Shown here: positions 23,934-33,266 of the stretch, piece after piece
Layout of the letters: the number at the start of each line of letters is the position of its first letter
How positions within the stretch are numbered: position 1 is the stretch's first letter
The notes under the pieces: generated by a model
What the model was told of the DNA's origin: nothing
The model's input: only the letters and a program-made list of their open reading frames with translations
Database searches by the model: none
Program-made: the position numbers and the translations under genes
NCBI GenBank assembly: GCA_028284155.1
Contig: JANQSF010000028.1
Coordinates: 1-64,000, forward strand
DNA length: 64,000 bases
Source: Phycisphaeraceae bacterium
GTDB taxonomy: Bacteria; Planctomycetota; Phycisphaerae; Phycisphaerales; Phycisphaeraceae
Reading direction: 5' to 3'

Positions 23934-26900
23934 ATGCGACATCACCGCGCAACCGCCCCACTGTTGCTCGCGCTAGCCCTGCTGGTTGGTCTGACCACCG
24001 CCAACCGCGTGCTCGCCGACGCGGCGAGCGACGCGCAGCAGATCCTGAAACAGGCCGACGTCGCCGGCGGGTTGGTCGTGCATCTGGGCAGTGGGGACGG
24101 GCGACTGACGGCCGCGTTGCGAGCACACGACGGGCTGCTCGTTCAGGGCCTGGACACCGACCGCAACAAGGTTGCCGCGGCGCGCAAGTACATCCGTGGT
24201 TTGCGGAAATACGGACCGGTCAGTGTTGACTACTACGACGGGACCGCGCTGCCCTATTCGGACAACCTGGTCAACCTGATCGTCGTATCGAACTCGGGCA
24301 ACGTCAAGACGGCTGAGATGATGCGCGTCCTCGCGCCGCGCGGGGTCATCATGTGGCACGACGATGAGAAGTGGAACAAGAAAGTCAAACCCGTGCCCGA
24401 CACGATCGACGAGTGGTCGCACTACCTGCACGACGCGACGGGCAACGCGGTGGCGAATGACGACGAGGTCGGCCTGCCGCAGCACCTCCAATGGATCGGC
24501 GGGCCGCGCTGGTCGCGCCACCACGACCGCATGGCGTCGATGAGTGCATTAGTCACTTCCGGGGGGCGGATGTTTTACATCATGGACGAAGGGTCACGGG
24601 TCTCGATCCAACTGCCGCCCAAGTGGATGCTCGTCGCCCGCGACGCGTTCAGCGGCGTCATTCTCTGGAAGCGTCCGATCGGCAAGTGGCATTCGCACCT
24701 TTGGCCGCTCAAGAGCGGGCCGACGCAGCTTGCGAGGCGGCTCATCGCGACGCCGGACCGTGTGTACGTCACGCTCGACATCAACGGCCCGCTGGTCGCG
24801 CTCGACGCGGCGACGGGCAAGACGCTGGCGACGTACGCCGACACGAAGGCGACCGAAGAAGTCATCCGCGTCGAGGGTACGCTGCTGGCGCTCGTGTCGG
24901 ACGAGCCGTGGGAGCAGGACAAGTACACGCCGAAGTTCGGCCGAACGGGCGATCAGGCCGCGGTTCGGCAGGTCTTCTGGAACAAGAAGCCGCGGCACAT
25001 CGTCGCGATCGACGAGAAGACCGGCAACGTCAAGTGGAAGAAGAAGTCGCTGGTCTCGCCGTTGACGCTGACGTCCGACGGCGGCAAGGTCACGTTCTTC
25101 GACACTCAACACGTGCGCAGCCTCGACATCAACGACGGGTACGAGGTGTGGAAGTCCGAGCCGGTCGGCACACGGTCGCGATACACGTTCAACTTCGGAC
25201 CGAAGCTGGTGACCTACAAGGGTGTCGTGCTGTTCGCCGGTGGCGACCGGAAGATGCATGCGTTCGACGCGACCAGCGGCAAGAAACTGTGGGGCACGGA
25301 GCACGAACGCGGCGGCTACGAGTCGCCCGAAGACCTGCTGGTGTCAGGCGGGCTGATCTGGTCGGCCCCGCTGACCAGCGGCCGCGACTCCGGCCAGTTC
25401 GTCGGCCGAGACCCGAAGACAGGCGAGATCAAGCAACGGTTCGACAACGAGGTCGATACCTACTGGTTCCACCACCGCTGCTACATCGCCAAGGCGACGG
25501 ACAAGTTCCTCATGCCGTCGCGGACGGGCGTGGAGTTTGTCGATACCGGCAAGCAGAAGTGGGAGATCAACCACTGGGTGCGCGGCGGCTGCCTGTACGG
25601 CGTGATGCCTGCCAACGGCCTGACGTACGCCCCGCCGCACAACTGCGCCTGCTACCCCGAGGCCAAGCTATACGGCTTCAACGCGCTGGCGGCGACGAAC
25701 CTGTCACGCCAGTCGTGGAAGCTGCTCGCGCCGGACCAACGGCTTGAGAAAGGCCCGGCTTTTGGCTGGACGGACGAACAACGACACGGCCCCGCGACCA
25801 AGCCCGGCGATTGGCCGACCTATCGCGGTGACAACGAGCGACGTGGCCGATCCAACACGACCATCCCCGCCAACGTCAAACCGGCGTGGTCCACGCAACT
25901 CGACGGCAAGCTCTCCGCGTTGACCGTCGCCGACGGCCGCGTCTACGTCGCGCAGGTCGATGCCCACACCGTTCACGCGCTCGACGCCAAGACGGGCAAG
26001 CCCGTCTGGTCGTTCACCGCGGGCGGGCGTGTTGATTCGCCGCCGACGATCCATAGCAACGGCACGGCCTTGTTCGGCTCGGTCGACGGCTACGTCTACT
26101 GCGTGCGGGCTGACACGGGCGAGCTGATCTGGCGGTTCCGCGCCGCGCCGACCGACCGCCGGCTCACGTCGTTCAACCAGGTCGAATCGGTTTGGCCGGT
26201 GCACGGCAACATCCTGATCGAAGGCGGCGCGGCCTACTTCGTCGCGGGTCGTTCGATGTTCCTCGATGGTGGCATCTGGTTCTACAAGCTCGACCCGGCA
26301 ACCGGCCGCGTCCTGCAGCAGCGGAACTACGACGACCTGGACCCGCAGACCAAGAAGAGCCTGCAGGACCGCATCGCGACGTTGCAGATGCCGGTCGGCC
26401 TGCCCGACGTGCTGTCCAGCGACGGCAAGCGGATTTACATGCGGTCGCAGGTGTTTGACAAGGAAGGCGTGCGTCAGTTCCTCGGCCCGCACTCGGGCAA
26501 CGCGGCTGAACACGGCTCGGTGCAGCGCGGCGAGACGGCGCACATCTTCTCGCCGACCGGCTTCCTCGACGACACGTGGTTCCACCGGTCGTACTGGATC
26601 TATGGCCGAAGCTTTGCCGGCGGTCACAACGGCTACTACCAGGCGGGCAAGTACACGCCGGCCGGCCGACTGCTCGTGGCCGACGACGACAACATCTACG
26701 GCTTCGGTCGTAAGGCCCAGTACTACCGCTGGACGACGACGCTCGAACACCAACTCTTCGCCGCGCCCAAGGCCCAGCCGGACATCCCCAAGCCGACGGT
26801 CAACCGCCGCGGACAACCCGTTGCCCAGGGACCGAACGTCGACATTCCCAACAAGCCGACCCTTGACCCGACGGGCAAGCCGATCACCGTCAGCGCGTGG

Positions 26901-27842
26901 GTCAAGGCCGACAAGCCCAACGGCGTGATCGTCGCCCGCGGCGGGCCGGCCAACGGCTACGCGCTCGTGCTGATCAAGGGGAAGGTCACGTTCATGGTCC
27001 GCTCGGCTGAGCAGTTGTTCAGCGTTGACGCGCCAGCAAGAATCGGCGGCAAATGGGCGCACGTCGCCGGCGTGCTCACGGCTGACAAGCAGTTGAAGGT
27101 TTACATCGACGGCCAACTCGCCTCGACGACGAAGAAGGCGGCGCACGTCGCGTCCGAGCCGTTGCAGGCCACGCAGATCGGCGCGGACGAGGGCGGCGCG
27201 GTGGGCGACTTCCAATCGCCCTTCACGCTGACCGGCCTCATCGATGAGGTCCGCATCTACCACGCCGCGCTGACCGACAAGCAGATCGCCGAAGCCGCCG
27301 GCGGGCAGGAGCCGGCCGCGAACGACGCGCTGGTTCTGTCGCTGTCGTTCGACAAGGGCGCGGCCGACGCGTCGAAGTACAAGCACGCCGGCAAGGTCAC
27401 CGGCGTCAAAGTCGTCGAAGGACGATTCGGCAAGGCGTTGCAGTTCGCCCCCCGCGGCAACGCGCGTCGGCCGGGCCGGCAGCAGCCCGGTTCGATCGTT
27501 CAGCACACGTGGGCGCAGGACGTGCCGCTGATGGTGCAGGCGATGGCGATGGCCGGCGACACGATCTTCATCATGGGCGCGCCCGACTTCATCGACGAGG
27601 AAGAGACGTTCAGCCGACTCGCCGCCAACGACGACGCCGTGCTCAAGAAGCTGGAAGAACAAGACCGCGCCCTGAACGGTGAAAAGGGAGCGCTGCTCTG
27701 GGCCGTGTCCGCCAAGGACGGCAAGCCGCTGTCGAAAACGACGCTCGACGCCCTACCCGTTTTCGACGGCATGGCCGCCGCGCAAGGCCGTTTGTACGTC
27801 GCGACGCGCGACGGGAAGGTCGTTTGTTTGACGGGCGAGTGA
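23934..27842 (+). CDS. exported fusion: methyltransferase-like domain, PQQ-type beta-propeller, LamG domain
   Basis: 1302 residues. A signal peptide (1-28) precedes a class I methyltransferase-like domain with motif I at LGSGDG (51-56), LDTDRNKVAAARKY, DGTALPYSDNLVNLIVVSN and MRVLAPRGVIMW. From about 180 to 900 come pyrrolo-quinoline-quinone-type propeller blades (repeats like DAATGKTLATY, DATSGKKLW, DAKTGKPVWSF). A LamG/concanavalin-like domain fills about 965-1125 (TVSAWVKADKPNGVIVARG, IDEVRIYHAALTDKQIAEA), and blade-like sequence returns at the end. S-adenosylmethionine is not expected outside the cytoplasm, so the first domain may be a relic or a binding fold. GGAG lies about 8 nt before the ATG at 23934. 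Confidence 0.85.
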   Translation: MRHHRATAPLLLALALLVGLTTANRVLADAASDAQQILKQADVAGGLVVHLGSGDGRLTAALRAHDGLLVQGLDTDRNKVAAARKYIRGLRKYGPVSVDYYDGTALPYSDNLVNLIVVSNSGNVKTAEMMRVLAPRGVIMWHDDEKWNKKVKPVPDTIDEWSHYLHDATGNAVANDDEVGLPQHLQWIGGPRWSRHHDRMASMSALVTSGGRMFYIMDEGSRVSIQLPPKWMLVARDAFSGVILWKRPIGKWHSHLWPLKSGPTQLARRLIATPDRVYVTLDINGPLVALDAATGKTLATYADTKATEEVIRVEGTLLALVSDEPWEQDKYTPKFGRTGDQAAVRQVFWNKKPRHIVAIDEKTGNVKWKKKSLVSPLTLTSDGGKVTFFDTQHVRSLDINDGYEVWKSEPVGTRSRYTFNFGPKLVTYKGVVLFAGGDRKMHAFDATSGKKLWGTEHERGGYESPEDLLVSGGLIWSAPLTSGRDSGQFVGRDPKTGEIKQRFDNEVDTYWFHHRCYIAKATDKFLMPSRTGVEFVDTGKQKWEINHWVRGGCLYGVMPANGLTYAPPHNCACYPEAKLYGFNALAATNLSRQSWKLLAPDQRLEKGPAFGWTDEQRHGPATKPGDWPTYRGDNERRGRSNTTIPANVKPAWSTQLDGKLSALTVADGRVYVAQVDAHTVHALDAKTGKPVWSFTAGGRVDSPPTIHSNGTALFGSVDGYVYCVRADTGELIWRFRAAPTDRRLTSFNQVESVWPVHGNILIEGGAAYFVAGRSMFLDGGIWFYKLDPATGRVLQQRNYDDLDPQTKKSLQDRIATLQMPVGLPDVLSSDGKRIYMRSQVFDKEGVRQFLGPHSGNAAEHGSVQRGETAHIFSPTGFLDDTWFHRSYWIYGRSFAGGHNGYYQAGKYTPAGRLLVADDDNIYGFGRKAQYYRWTTTLEHQLFAAPKAQPDIPKPTVNRRGQPVAQGPNVDIPNKPTLDPTGKPITVSAWVKADKPNGVIVARGGPANGYALVLIKGKVTFMVRSAEQLFSVDAPARIGGKWAHVAGVLTADKQLKVYIDGQLASTTKKAAHVASEPLQATQIGADEGGAVGDFQSPFTLTGLIDEVRIYHAALTDKQIAEAAGGQEPAANDALVLSLSFDKGAADASKYKHAGKVTGVKVVEGRFGKALQFAPRGNARRPGRQQPGSIVQHTWAQDVPLMVQAMAMAGDTIFIMGAPDFIDEEETFSRLAANDDAVLKKLEEQDRALNGEKGALLWAVSAKDGKPLSKTTLDALPVFDGMAAAQGRLYVATRDGKVVCLTGE

Positions 27843-27917
27843 ATTGATCTCGACATTGTGAACGCGGTCCGATGCTACTCATCCCGCCAGGCATCGACGC
27901 AACTTCCGAGAGCCGCA

Positions 27918-28631
27918 ATGTACACCGTCGGCAGGGTATTCGATCTGCTCGATCAGTGGCGGCATCTTCCAGACTATCAACTGGAACGCCGCACCGACAT
28001 CTTCTTCGCCATCTACCTGCCCGCCTTCCTGAGTCGGCGGTACGGGGTCACCGTCAACCCCTTGCTCGTCCCCGAATTCCCCGTGCATATCGGCACGATC
28101 TACCCCCACATCCCGACCAACAGGTCGTTCAAGATCGATTATCTCGCGTTGGCGGACGACCTGTCACGGGCCTGGTTCGTCGAACTGAAAACCGATTCCT
28201 CGTCGCGCCGCCCCAAACAGAACGCCTATCTCGAAGCCTCGCAACGCGTCGGCCTGCCCGCGCTGATCGACGGCACAGTCAAGATCGTCGCCGCCACCCG
28301 AGCCAAGCACAAGTATTGCCAACTCCTGCGGCTGTTGGAACGGTTGTCTCTTGTCACGTTACCCGACGAACTGGACGACGCGTTGGCCTCACACCATTGG
28401 GCTTCGGCGGTCGACGCCTGTCTGCCCCACATTGGCAATTGTTGCCCAACGATGCAGATCGATATTGTTTTTCTTCAGCCTGTTGCGTCAATGTCCGCTG
28501 AGATCGGCTTTGATGAGTTTGCCGATTGGATCGCTTACCAATCCGATGAAGCCAGTCGGTTTGCAGAATCACTGCGCGCGTGGACCGCTACGGAGGCGGG
28601 GCGGCCGGTAGCAAGTAAACCGGGCGAGTAA
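27918..28631 (+). CDS. PD-(D/E)XK nuclease-like protein
   Basis: 237 residues of unknown function. Residues 70-93 read FKIDYLALADDLSRAWFVELKTD: Asp74, Glu89 and Lys91 give the D...ExK signature of the PD-(D/E)XK nuclease fold, preceded by helix ERRTDIFFAIYLPAFLSRRYG that could supply another acidic residue (Glu23). The C-terminal half has no recognised motif. The ATG at 27918 is preceded by GAG; an in-frame ATG at 27858 is possible but adds a Cys/Ser/Gln-rich tail of poor quality. The next two plus-strand genes are also of unknown function. Nuclease activity is inferred from three residues only. Confidence 0.6.
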   Translation: MYTVGRVFDLLDQWRHLPDYQLERRTDIFFAIYLPAFLSRRYGVTVNPLLVPEFPVHIGTIYPHIPTNRSFKIDYLALADDLSRAWFVELKTDSSSRRPKQNAYLEASQRVGLPALIDGTVKIVAATRAKHKYCQLLRLLERLSLVTLPDELDDALASHHWASAVDACLPHIGNCCPTMQIDIVFLQPVASMSAEIGFDEFADWIAYQSDEASRFAESLRAWTATEAGRPVASKPGE

Positions 28632-28684
28632 AGCGGCCGTTCACGACTCAGACTCTATGCAGGACCGAACTCCCGAATACGGGC

Positions 28685-29185
28685 TTGGCCATGAATCCGA
28701 AGATCCGTGTCAACATCGGCGCCCTATCTGAAAAGAGTCGGCGTTCGTGGAACATCCCGGAGTTCTGGGAAGACATTCACTACCAGTGTCGAGACTGTCG
28801 GGCGGAATGTGTCTTCCCCGCGGAGACACAACGTGATTGGTATGAACGCCAGAAACGCTACATCTGGCAACGTCCCAACAGGTGTTTGAAATGCCGCAAA
28901 GTGCGGAATCAGAAACGCATCGCCAAGACGATGATGGACGGGCGTCTGGGGGAGTTGAAGAAACACCCCGACGACGAATCAACGATCGCCAATGCCATTC
29001 TTGCGATCGTACACCACCACCGGCTGAACAACACCGGCGACCTCCAATTTGCTATTGCGCTTTCTAGACGACTCTCCGAGAACAAGCAAGCCAGCCGCGC
29101 CGTGCGTGACGCGACGGACTATTGCGCAACTCACGTCGTTGGCCAAGCAGACAGAAACTCGACGCCCAAGATGGAAGAGGGTTAG
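28685..29185 (+). CDS. zinc-ribbon protein
   Basis: 166 residues. Residues 33-70 form a four-Cys zinc ribbon: CRDC (35-38) and CLKC (67-70), with FPAETQRDWYERQKRYIWQRPN between. This pattern matches the family of probable zinc-ribbon proteins often found as short stand-alone ORFs. The C-terminal half is helical and basic. The ribbon may bind nucleic acid or a protein partner. Alternative start at codon 3. Encoded 53 nt after the nuclease-like gene. Confidence 0.7.
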   Translation: MAMNPKIRVNIGALSEKSRRSWNIPEFWEDIHYQCRDCRAECVFPAETQRDWYERQKRYIWQRPNRCLKCRKVRNQKRIAKTMMDGRLGELKKHPDDESTIANAILAIVHHHRLNNTGDLQFAIALSRRLSENKQASRAVRDATDYCATHVVGQADRNSTPKMEEG

Positions 29186-29197
29186 AAAGCAATCTGT

Positions 29198-29596
29198 ATG
29201 AACGACCCTTCGTTCAACCCGGGCTTCCGCTTCTCACCCTTCGACGCCGTCATCCTCCTGCTCGGCGGCGCGGCGGCTGTGAGCATGTCGTTTCTCGACC
29301 CGCACATCGGCCCGGCGGTCGGGTTTGTCGTGTTGCACTTCTTTCTGTTCTGCAACGTCGTGCGGATGTCGCGGCCGTTCGAACTGACGTGGGCCGGCGC
29401 GTTCGTGGTCGGCGTTGCGCTGTTCGCGGCCGACGTCGCGGCCTGGCCCGCCGTGTTCGGCGTCTGCCTCGGCCTGACGGTCGTACTGGTCGCGCTTGAG
29501 ACGCGCCGGCCCTCGTATCATGGTGTGGGTTGGCGAACGTTGAATCCCGAGTTGCCCGAGTGGTGGCGTGCGCGAAAGGCAACACAACCTGAATAG
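29198..29596 (+). CDS. small integral membrane protein
   Basis: 132 residues with three to four hydrophobic segments: AVILLLGGAAAVSMSFL, GPAVGFVVLHFFLFCNVV, GAFVVGVALFAADVAAW and AVFGVCLGLTVVLVAL. The C-terminus is hydrophilic with WWRARK. No family recognised. It follows the zinc-ribbon gene by 12 nt and probably belongs to the same transcript. A TAGAAA box overlaps the end of the upstream gene. Confidence 0.65.
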   Translation: MNDPSFNPGFRFSPFDAVILLLGGAAAVSMSFLDPHIGPAVGFVVLHFFLFCNVVRMSRPFELTWAGAFVVGVALFAADVAAWPAVFGVCLGLTVVLVALETRRPSYHGVGWRTLNPELPEWWRARKATQPE

Positions 29597-29605
29597 ACAT
29601 AGGGG

Positions 29606-29705
29606 CGGGACAAGGATTGGCGCCACCCACCACTGACGGGTTGCTCTACACGTTGACGCGCACGTTGCATGCGGTGGGCCGCGCCGAGCCTTGGCCCACC
29701 CTACC
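29606..29705. repeat. degenerate inverted repeat, GTAGGGTGGGC family, second copy
   Basis: The right arm at 29673-29705 is identical over 33 nt to the right arm at 49587-49619. The left side (29606-29637) matches it only loosely. It sits 10 nt after a stop codon and 20 nt before the convergent stop at 29725. Confidence 0.8.
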
Positions 29706-29724
29706 CTCAACAAACGGCGCTTGG

Positions 29725-31074
29725 CTATTTAGGATCGACGATCCGGGCGCGCAGGATCAGGACGACTTCGGAGTCGCCCTTCTCCGTCGCTTTGATGCCC
29801 GTCGACCCGCTGGTCAACACGACCGCCCCGCCGTCGGGGATGCGTACGCTCGTGCGGAAGGTGACGAGGTCTTGTTGGGGTTTTTCGATTTCGACTTCGC
29901 CGGATGTTGCCGGGGCGTTTCCGATCTTGACGCCGGCGGGAACGGTGGACTTGGTCAATTCGAGAGCGGTAGCGACCTGGCTGCGCACGGTGACGATGAC
30001 ACCGGTGCGCGAGTAGTTCGCCGTCGGCTGAACGTCCAGGATAGCGCCCCGCTGAGCGAGGCTCAGGACCGGATCGACACCCGCCGCGTTGGCGTCGGCG
30101 TCGGAAAGAAAGGCGGTGTGCTTGACCGAATGCGTCCAGACTCGCTGACCGTCAAACCCAAGCGTCCGGGCTGTACCAACGGCCTTGGCGCCCGCGCCTG
30201 GGTTGGCCAATTCGGTTAAGAGTTTGTCGGCCGCCCCCGCGTCCAACACGCGCGACCGACTCGGGCCGAGCAGTTTGTCGAGGGTCGCTGTGGGCAGGAC
30301 GACCCAACGTGCTTCGGTGGCAACCTGCGTCGTCGCGGCTTTGGCCAATTCCTGGAGCAACTTACCGATCTGCTCGTGCTGCTCGGGAGTGGTCCTCACG
30401 ATCAGTTGGCCGTTGTACTCACGCAGGGAACTGATCTCGCCGCCGTACGCCGCCCACTCATCCTGCCGACCAACGGTGTCTTGAATCATGGTGATGACGC
30501 CTTCGACGCCCTCGGCGCGTGTCAGTCTGTTCTCACCGTCGTCGGACTCGAAGATTGACGGGATACTGAACGGCTCACGCCCGTGAGCGAGGTTGACACC
30601 ATCGGCGGCATCGATCGACGGCGACCAGAAGTCCGGCTGCTCGGCTGTGAGTGATTGAATCACGTACGACCGCGTCACCACAGACCGCTTCGCCAAACGG
30701 CTCCGATGGCCGATGACGACCATGCCCCGCGTGATGTCCCAATCGATGTCGTCAAGTTCATGGGCGTCGCGCAACAGGTCGAGCACGTCGATCACGCGCA
30801 TCGACGCCGATGACAGCGTGACGGGCAAGTTCGAACGGTCGCCCATGCCGGGATCCACGACCACCGTCAACCCCGTCGCCTCCTGCAACGTCTCGGCCAC
30901 GCGCGTCAACGGCGTCGCGCGGAACTCGACCTTGATCTTCTTCTCCAGTGCTTCCTTCAACGGCTCGATCTGCGACCTGGCTGGGCGGGCGAATGCGGGG
31001 AGGGCCGACACGAGGGCGAGCATCGCGGCGGCCGCCAACGGGAGGCGTGTCGAGGGACGGGTACGGCTGATCAA
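29725..31074 (-). CDS. exported secretin-like protein with STN-type N-domain
   Basis: 449 residues. Signal peptide (PLAAAAMLALVSALPAFARPA), then an STN-like secretin N-domain near residues 45-125 (VEFRATPLTRVAETLQEATGLTVVVDPGM). About 195-245 resembles a secretin N1/N3 ring-building domain, followed by a region ending in secretin-like strands (RGAILDVQPTANYSRTGVIVTVRSQVA, SVRIPDGGAVVLTSG, VVLILRARIV). Secretins form outer-membrane pores for type II/III/IV systems; this one is short and has no pilus or secretion genes around it. The start is TTG at 31074, fixed by an ideal GGAGGTG 6 nt upstream. Confidence 0.72.
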   Translation of the reverse strand: MISRTRPSTRLPLAAAAMLALVSALPAFARPARSQIEPLKEALEKKIKVEFRATPLTRVAETLQEATGLTVVVDPGMGDRSNLPVTLSSASMRVIDVLDLLRDAHELDDIDWDITRGMVVIGHRSRLAKRSVVTRSYVIQSLTAEQPDFWSPSIDAADGVNLAHGREPFSIPSIFESDDGENRLTRAEGVEGVITMIQDTVGRQDEWAAYGGEISSLREYNGQLIVRTTPEQHEQIGKLLQELAKAATTQVATEARWVVLPTATLDKLLGPSRSRVLDAGAADKLLTELANPGAGAKAVGTARTLGFDGQRVWTHSVKHTAFLSDADANAAGVDPVLSLAQRGAILDVQPTANYSRTGVIVTVRSQVATALELTKSTVPAGVKIGNAPATSGEVEIEKPQQDLVTFRTSVRIPDGGAVVLTSGSTGIKATEKGDSEVVLILRARIVDPK

Positions 31075-31245
31075 GAGACACCTCCGGGGTGATTGGTTGC
31101 GGTCGGTTGGCGTGGGCGGTTGATCGGGGTCTGCGGACAGACCCGGCTTGGGGGCGCGGGCGGGCGTCCATGGTAATAGACGTATCGGGCGGGGGTTTGT
31201 CGGGATTGAGGGTGGGTGTGTGGGATGAAGGTGTGGGGTGGGCGT

Positions 31246-31269
31246 GCGAGCCGGGCCGTGTCGGCCCGG
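31246..31269. repeat. 24-bp dispersed palindromic word, copy 1
   Basis: The 24-mer starting GCGAGCCGGG with core CCGGGCCG tgt CGGCCCGG is identical to bases 35912-35935, which lie inside the second sulfatase gene. Here it is intergenic, between the divergent secretin-like and sulfatase genes. Confidence 0.85.
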
Positions 31270-31292
31270 ACAGGCGGGACCTTCCGCGGGGT

Positions 31293-31298
31293 TATGAT
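31293..31298 (+). promoter_or_regulatory. -10 element TATGAT of the first sulfatase gene
   Basis: TATGAT ends 33 nt before the sulfatase ATG, giving a predicted leader of about 26 nt. No clear -35 is visible. Confidence 0.4.
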
Positions 31299-31331
31299 GG
31301 GCGAGGACACCAAACGAGGTCAGGACGACAA

Positions 31332-33206
31332 ATGGACATGATGATGCGAGACAGGCGGTTGGAGCGTGGGTTGGGCCGGCGCGTGTGGGCGGCGGTGTGT
31401 TGGTCCGTCATTCTGGCGTGGGGGGCGGCTGGGGTGGCCGGCGCCAGGCCGCAAGCGTCGGGAGCGGACAGGCCGCCCAATGTCGTGCTGATCATGACGG
31501 ACGACCAGGGCTGGGGGGACGTGGGCATCCACGGCAACAAGCAACTCGACACGCCCCACCTCGACCGACTCGCCCGCGATGGCGTTCGGCTGAACCACTT
31601 CTACGTCAGCCCGGTCTGCGCCCCGACGCGCGCGAGCCTGTTGACCGGCCGATACCACGAGCGCACCGGTGTGTTCGGCGTCACGCGCGGCGAGGAGAAC
31701 ATGTACACCGACGAGGTGACGCTCGCCGAGGTGTTCAAAGCGGCCGGCTACGCGACGGGCTGTTTCGGCAAGTGGCACAACGGCTCGAATTGGCCGCACC
31801 ACCCCAACGCGCAGGGGTTCGACGAGTTCATCGGCTTCTGCGGCGGGCACTGGAACAACTACTTCGACACCGAGCTGGAACACAACGGCAAGACGTTCCG
31901 AAGCAGCGGCTACATCACCGACGTGATCACCGGCGCGGCGACGCGCTTCATCGCCACGAACAAGGACAAGCCATTCTTCTGTTACGTCCCGTACAACGCC
32001 CCGCACTCGCCGTGGCAGGTGCCGGACAAGTTTTACGACAAGTACAAGCAGCGCGGTTTGGACAACACGTTGGCCTGTGCATTCGGCATGGTCGAGAACA
32101 TCGACCACAACGTCGGCGTGCTGCTCAAGCAACTGGATGACCTTGGCGTGGCTGACAACACGATCGTGATCTTCATCACGGACAACGGGCCGAACACAGA
32201 TCGGTACAACGGCAACATGCGCGGCCGAAAGGGCAGCCCGGACGAGGGCGGCGTGCGTGTGCCGTGTTTCATCCGTTGGCCGAAGGGGATCAAGGGCGGA
32301 CGCGTGGTCGAGTCGATCACGTCGCACATCGACCTGCTGCCGACGTTGCGCACGCTCTGCGGCATCGACCCGAAGCAGACGCAGACCAAGCCGCTGGACG
32401 GTATCGATGTCAGCCCGTTGGTGCTGGGCGAGAAGGTTGACGCGGATTGGCCTAACCGGACGATCTTCAACCGATGGCGCACGCGCGGCTCGGTGCGGAC
32501 GCAACGCTGGCGGGCGACCCCGACGAAGGGCGGCGTGCCCGGTCAGGGATGGAAGCTTTACGACATGCAAGCCGACCCGGGGCAGACGAAAGATGTGGCG
32601 GTGCAGCATCCGGACGTCTTGAAAAAACTGCGCAACGCCTATGTCGAGAACACAACCGACGTGAACCGCATGCGCGGCCGGGACAAGCCCGTCTGGGTCG
32701 GGCACGAGAAGTGGCCGACCACCGAGTTGCGTGGCCACGAGGCGCATTTGCGACCGGTCAAGGGCAAGGGCATCAGCTACGTCGGCCGATCCGGCTGGGC
32801 CAACGACTGGATCACGAACTGGACGGACAAGAGCGCGCACGCGGTCTGGCCGGTGAAGGTCGTTCGCGAGGGGAACTACCGCGTGTCATTGCTCTACACC
32901 TGCCCGCCCAAGGCCGTCGGCAGCGCCGTGTACATCGGGGCGTCGTACGCGTCGGCCGAGCCGGACGTGTCGATCTTTCCCACGACCAAGAAGGTGAAGG
33001 TCAACGAGGCGTACGACCCGAAGCACGTGCCCAGCCCCGACCGCGTGCCACGCAAAGAGGTCTACGAAAAGGTGTGGCGAACGCTAAACCTCGGCCAGAT
33101 CAAATTGCTCCAGGGCGAGGCCGGCATCCACCTGCGCGCGGCCGCCATGCCCAACGGCCGGGCGATCGATGTCAAGGCGGTTCGGATTGAGTGGGTCGGG
33201 CCTTAG
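31332..33206 (+). CDS. exported sulfatase (arylsulfatase family)
   Basis: Hydrolyses sulfate esters, probably on polysaccharides outside the cytoplasm. 624 residues from the ATG at 31332. After a signal peptide (VCWSVILAWGAAGVAGA) the catalytic domain has PPNVVLIMTDDQGWGD (metal-binding Asp pair), the formylglycine motif C96-A-P-T-R100 followed by ASLLTGR, the active-site strand YATGCFGKWHNG, and the second metal site FITDNGPN. From about 510 a beta-rich C-terminal module follows (WITNWTDKSAHAVWPVKVV) that may bind carbohydrate. Formylglycine maturation needs a separate enzyme not in this window. Longer in-frame starts are rejected because they read through the divergent promoter region. Confidence 0.93.
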   Translation: MDMMMRDRRLERGLGRRVWAAVCWSVILAWGAAGVAGARPQASGADRPPNVVLIMTDDQGWGDVGIHGNKQLDTPHLDRLARDGVRLNHFYVSPVCAPTRASLLTGRYHERTGVFGVTRGEENMYTDEVTLAEVFKAAGYATGCFGKWHNGSNWPHHPNAQGFDEFIGFCGGHWNNYFDTELEHNGKTFRSSGYITDVITGAATRFIATNKDKPFFCYVPYNAPHSPWQVPDKFYDKYKQRGLDNTLACAFGMVENIDHNVGVLLKQLDDLGVADNTIVIFITDNGPNTDRYNGNMRGRKGSPDEGGVRVPCFIRWPKGIKGGRVVESITSHIDLLPTLRTLCGIDPKQTQTKPLDGIDVSPLVLGEKVDADWPNRTIFNRWRTRGSVRTQRWRATPTKGGVPGQGWKLYDMQADPGQTKDVAVQHPDVLKKLRNAYVENTTDVNRMRGRDKPVWVGHEKWPTTELRGHEAHLRPVKGKGISYVGRSGWANDWITNWTDKSAHAVWPVKVVREGNYRVSLLYTCPPKAVGSAVYIGASYASAEPDVSIFPTTKKVKVNEAYDPKHVPSPDRVPRKEVYEKVWRTLNLGQIKLLQGEAGIHLRAAAMPNGRAIDVKAVRIEWVGP

Positions 33207-33266
33207 CGCCTCGGCCGGCAAATCTGTTACATTGCCCTGCCCAACCTGAACCCCACGGAGGTCCAC

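Noticed and set aside
25704-27662. 652-codon antisense frame opposite the PQQ/LamG gene
   Set aside because: Arg/Val/Asp-rich shadow without motifs; the sense protein has clear domains along the whole length.
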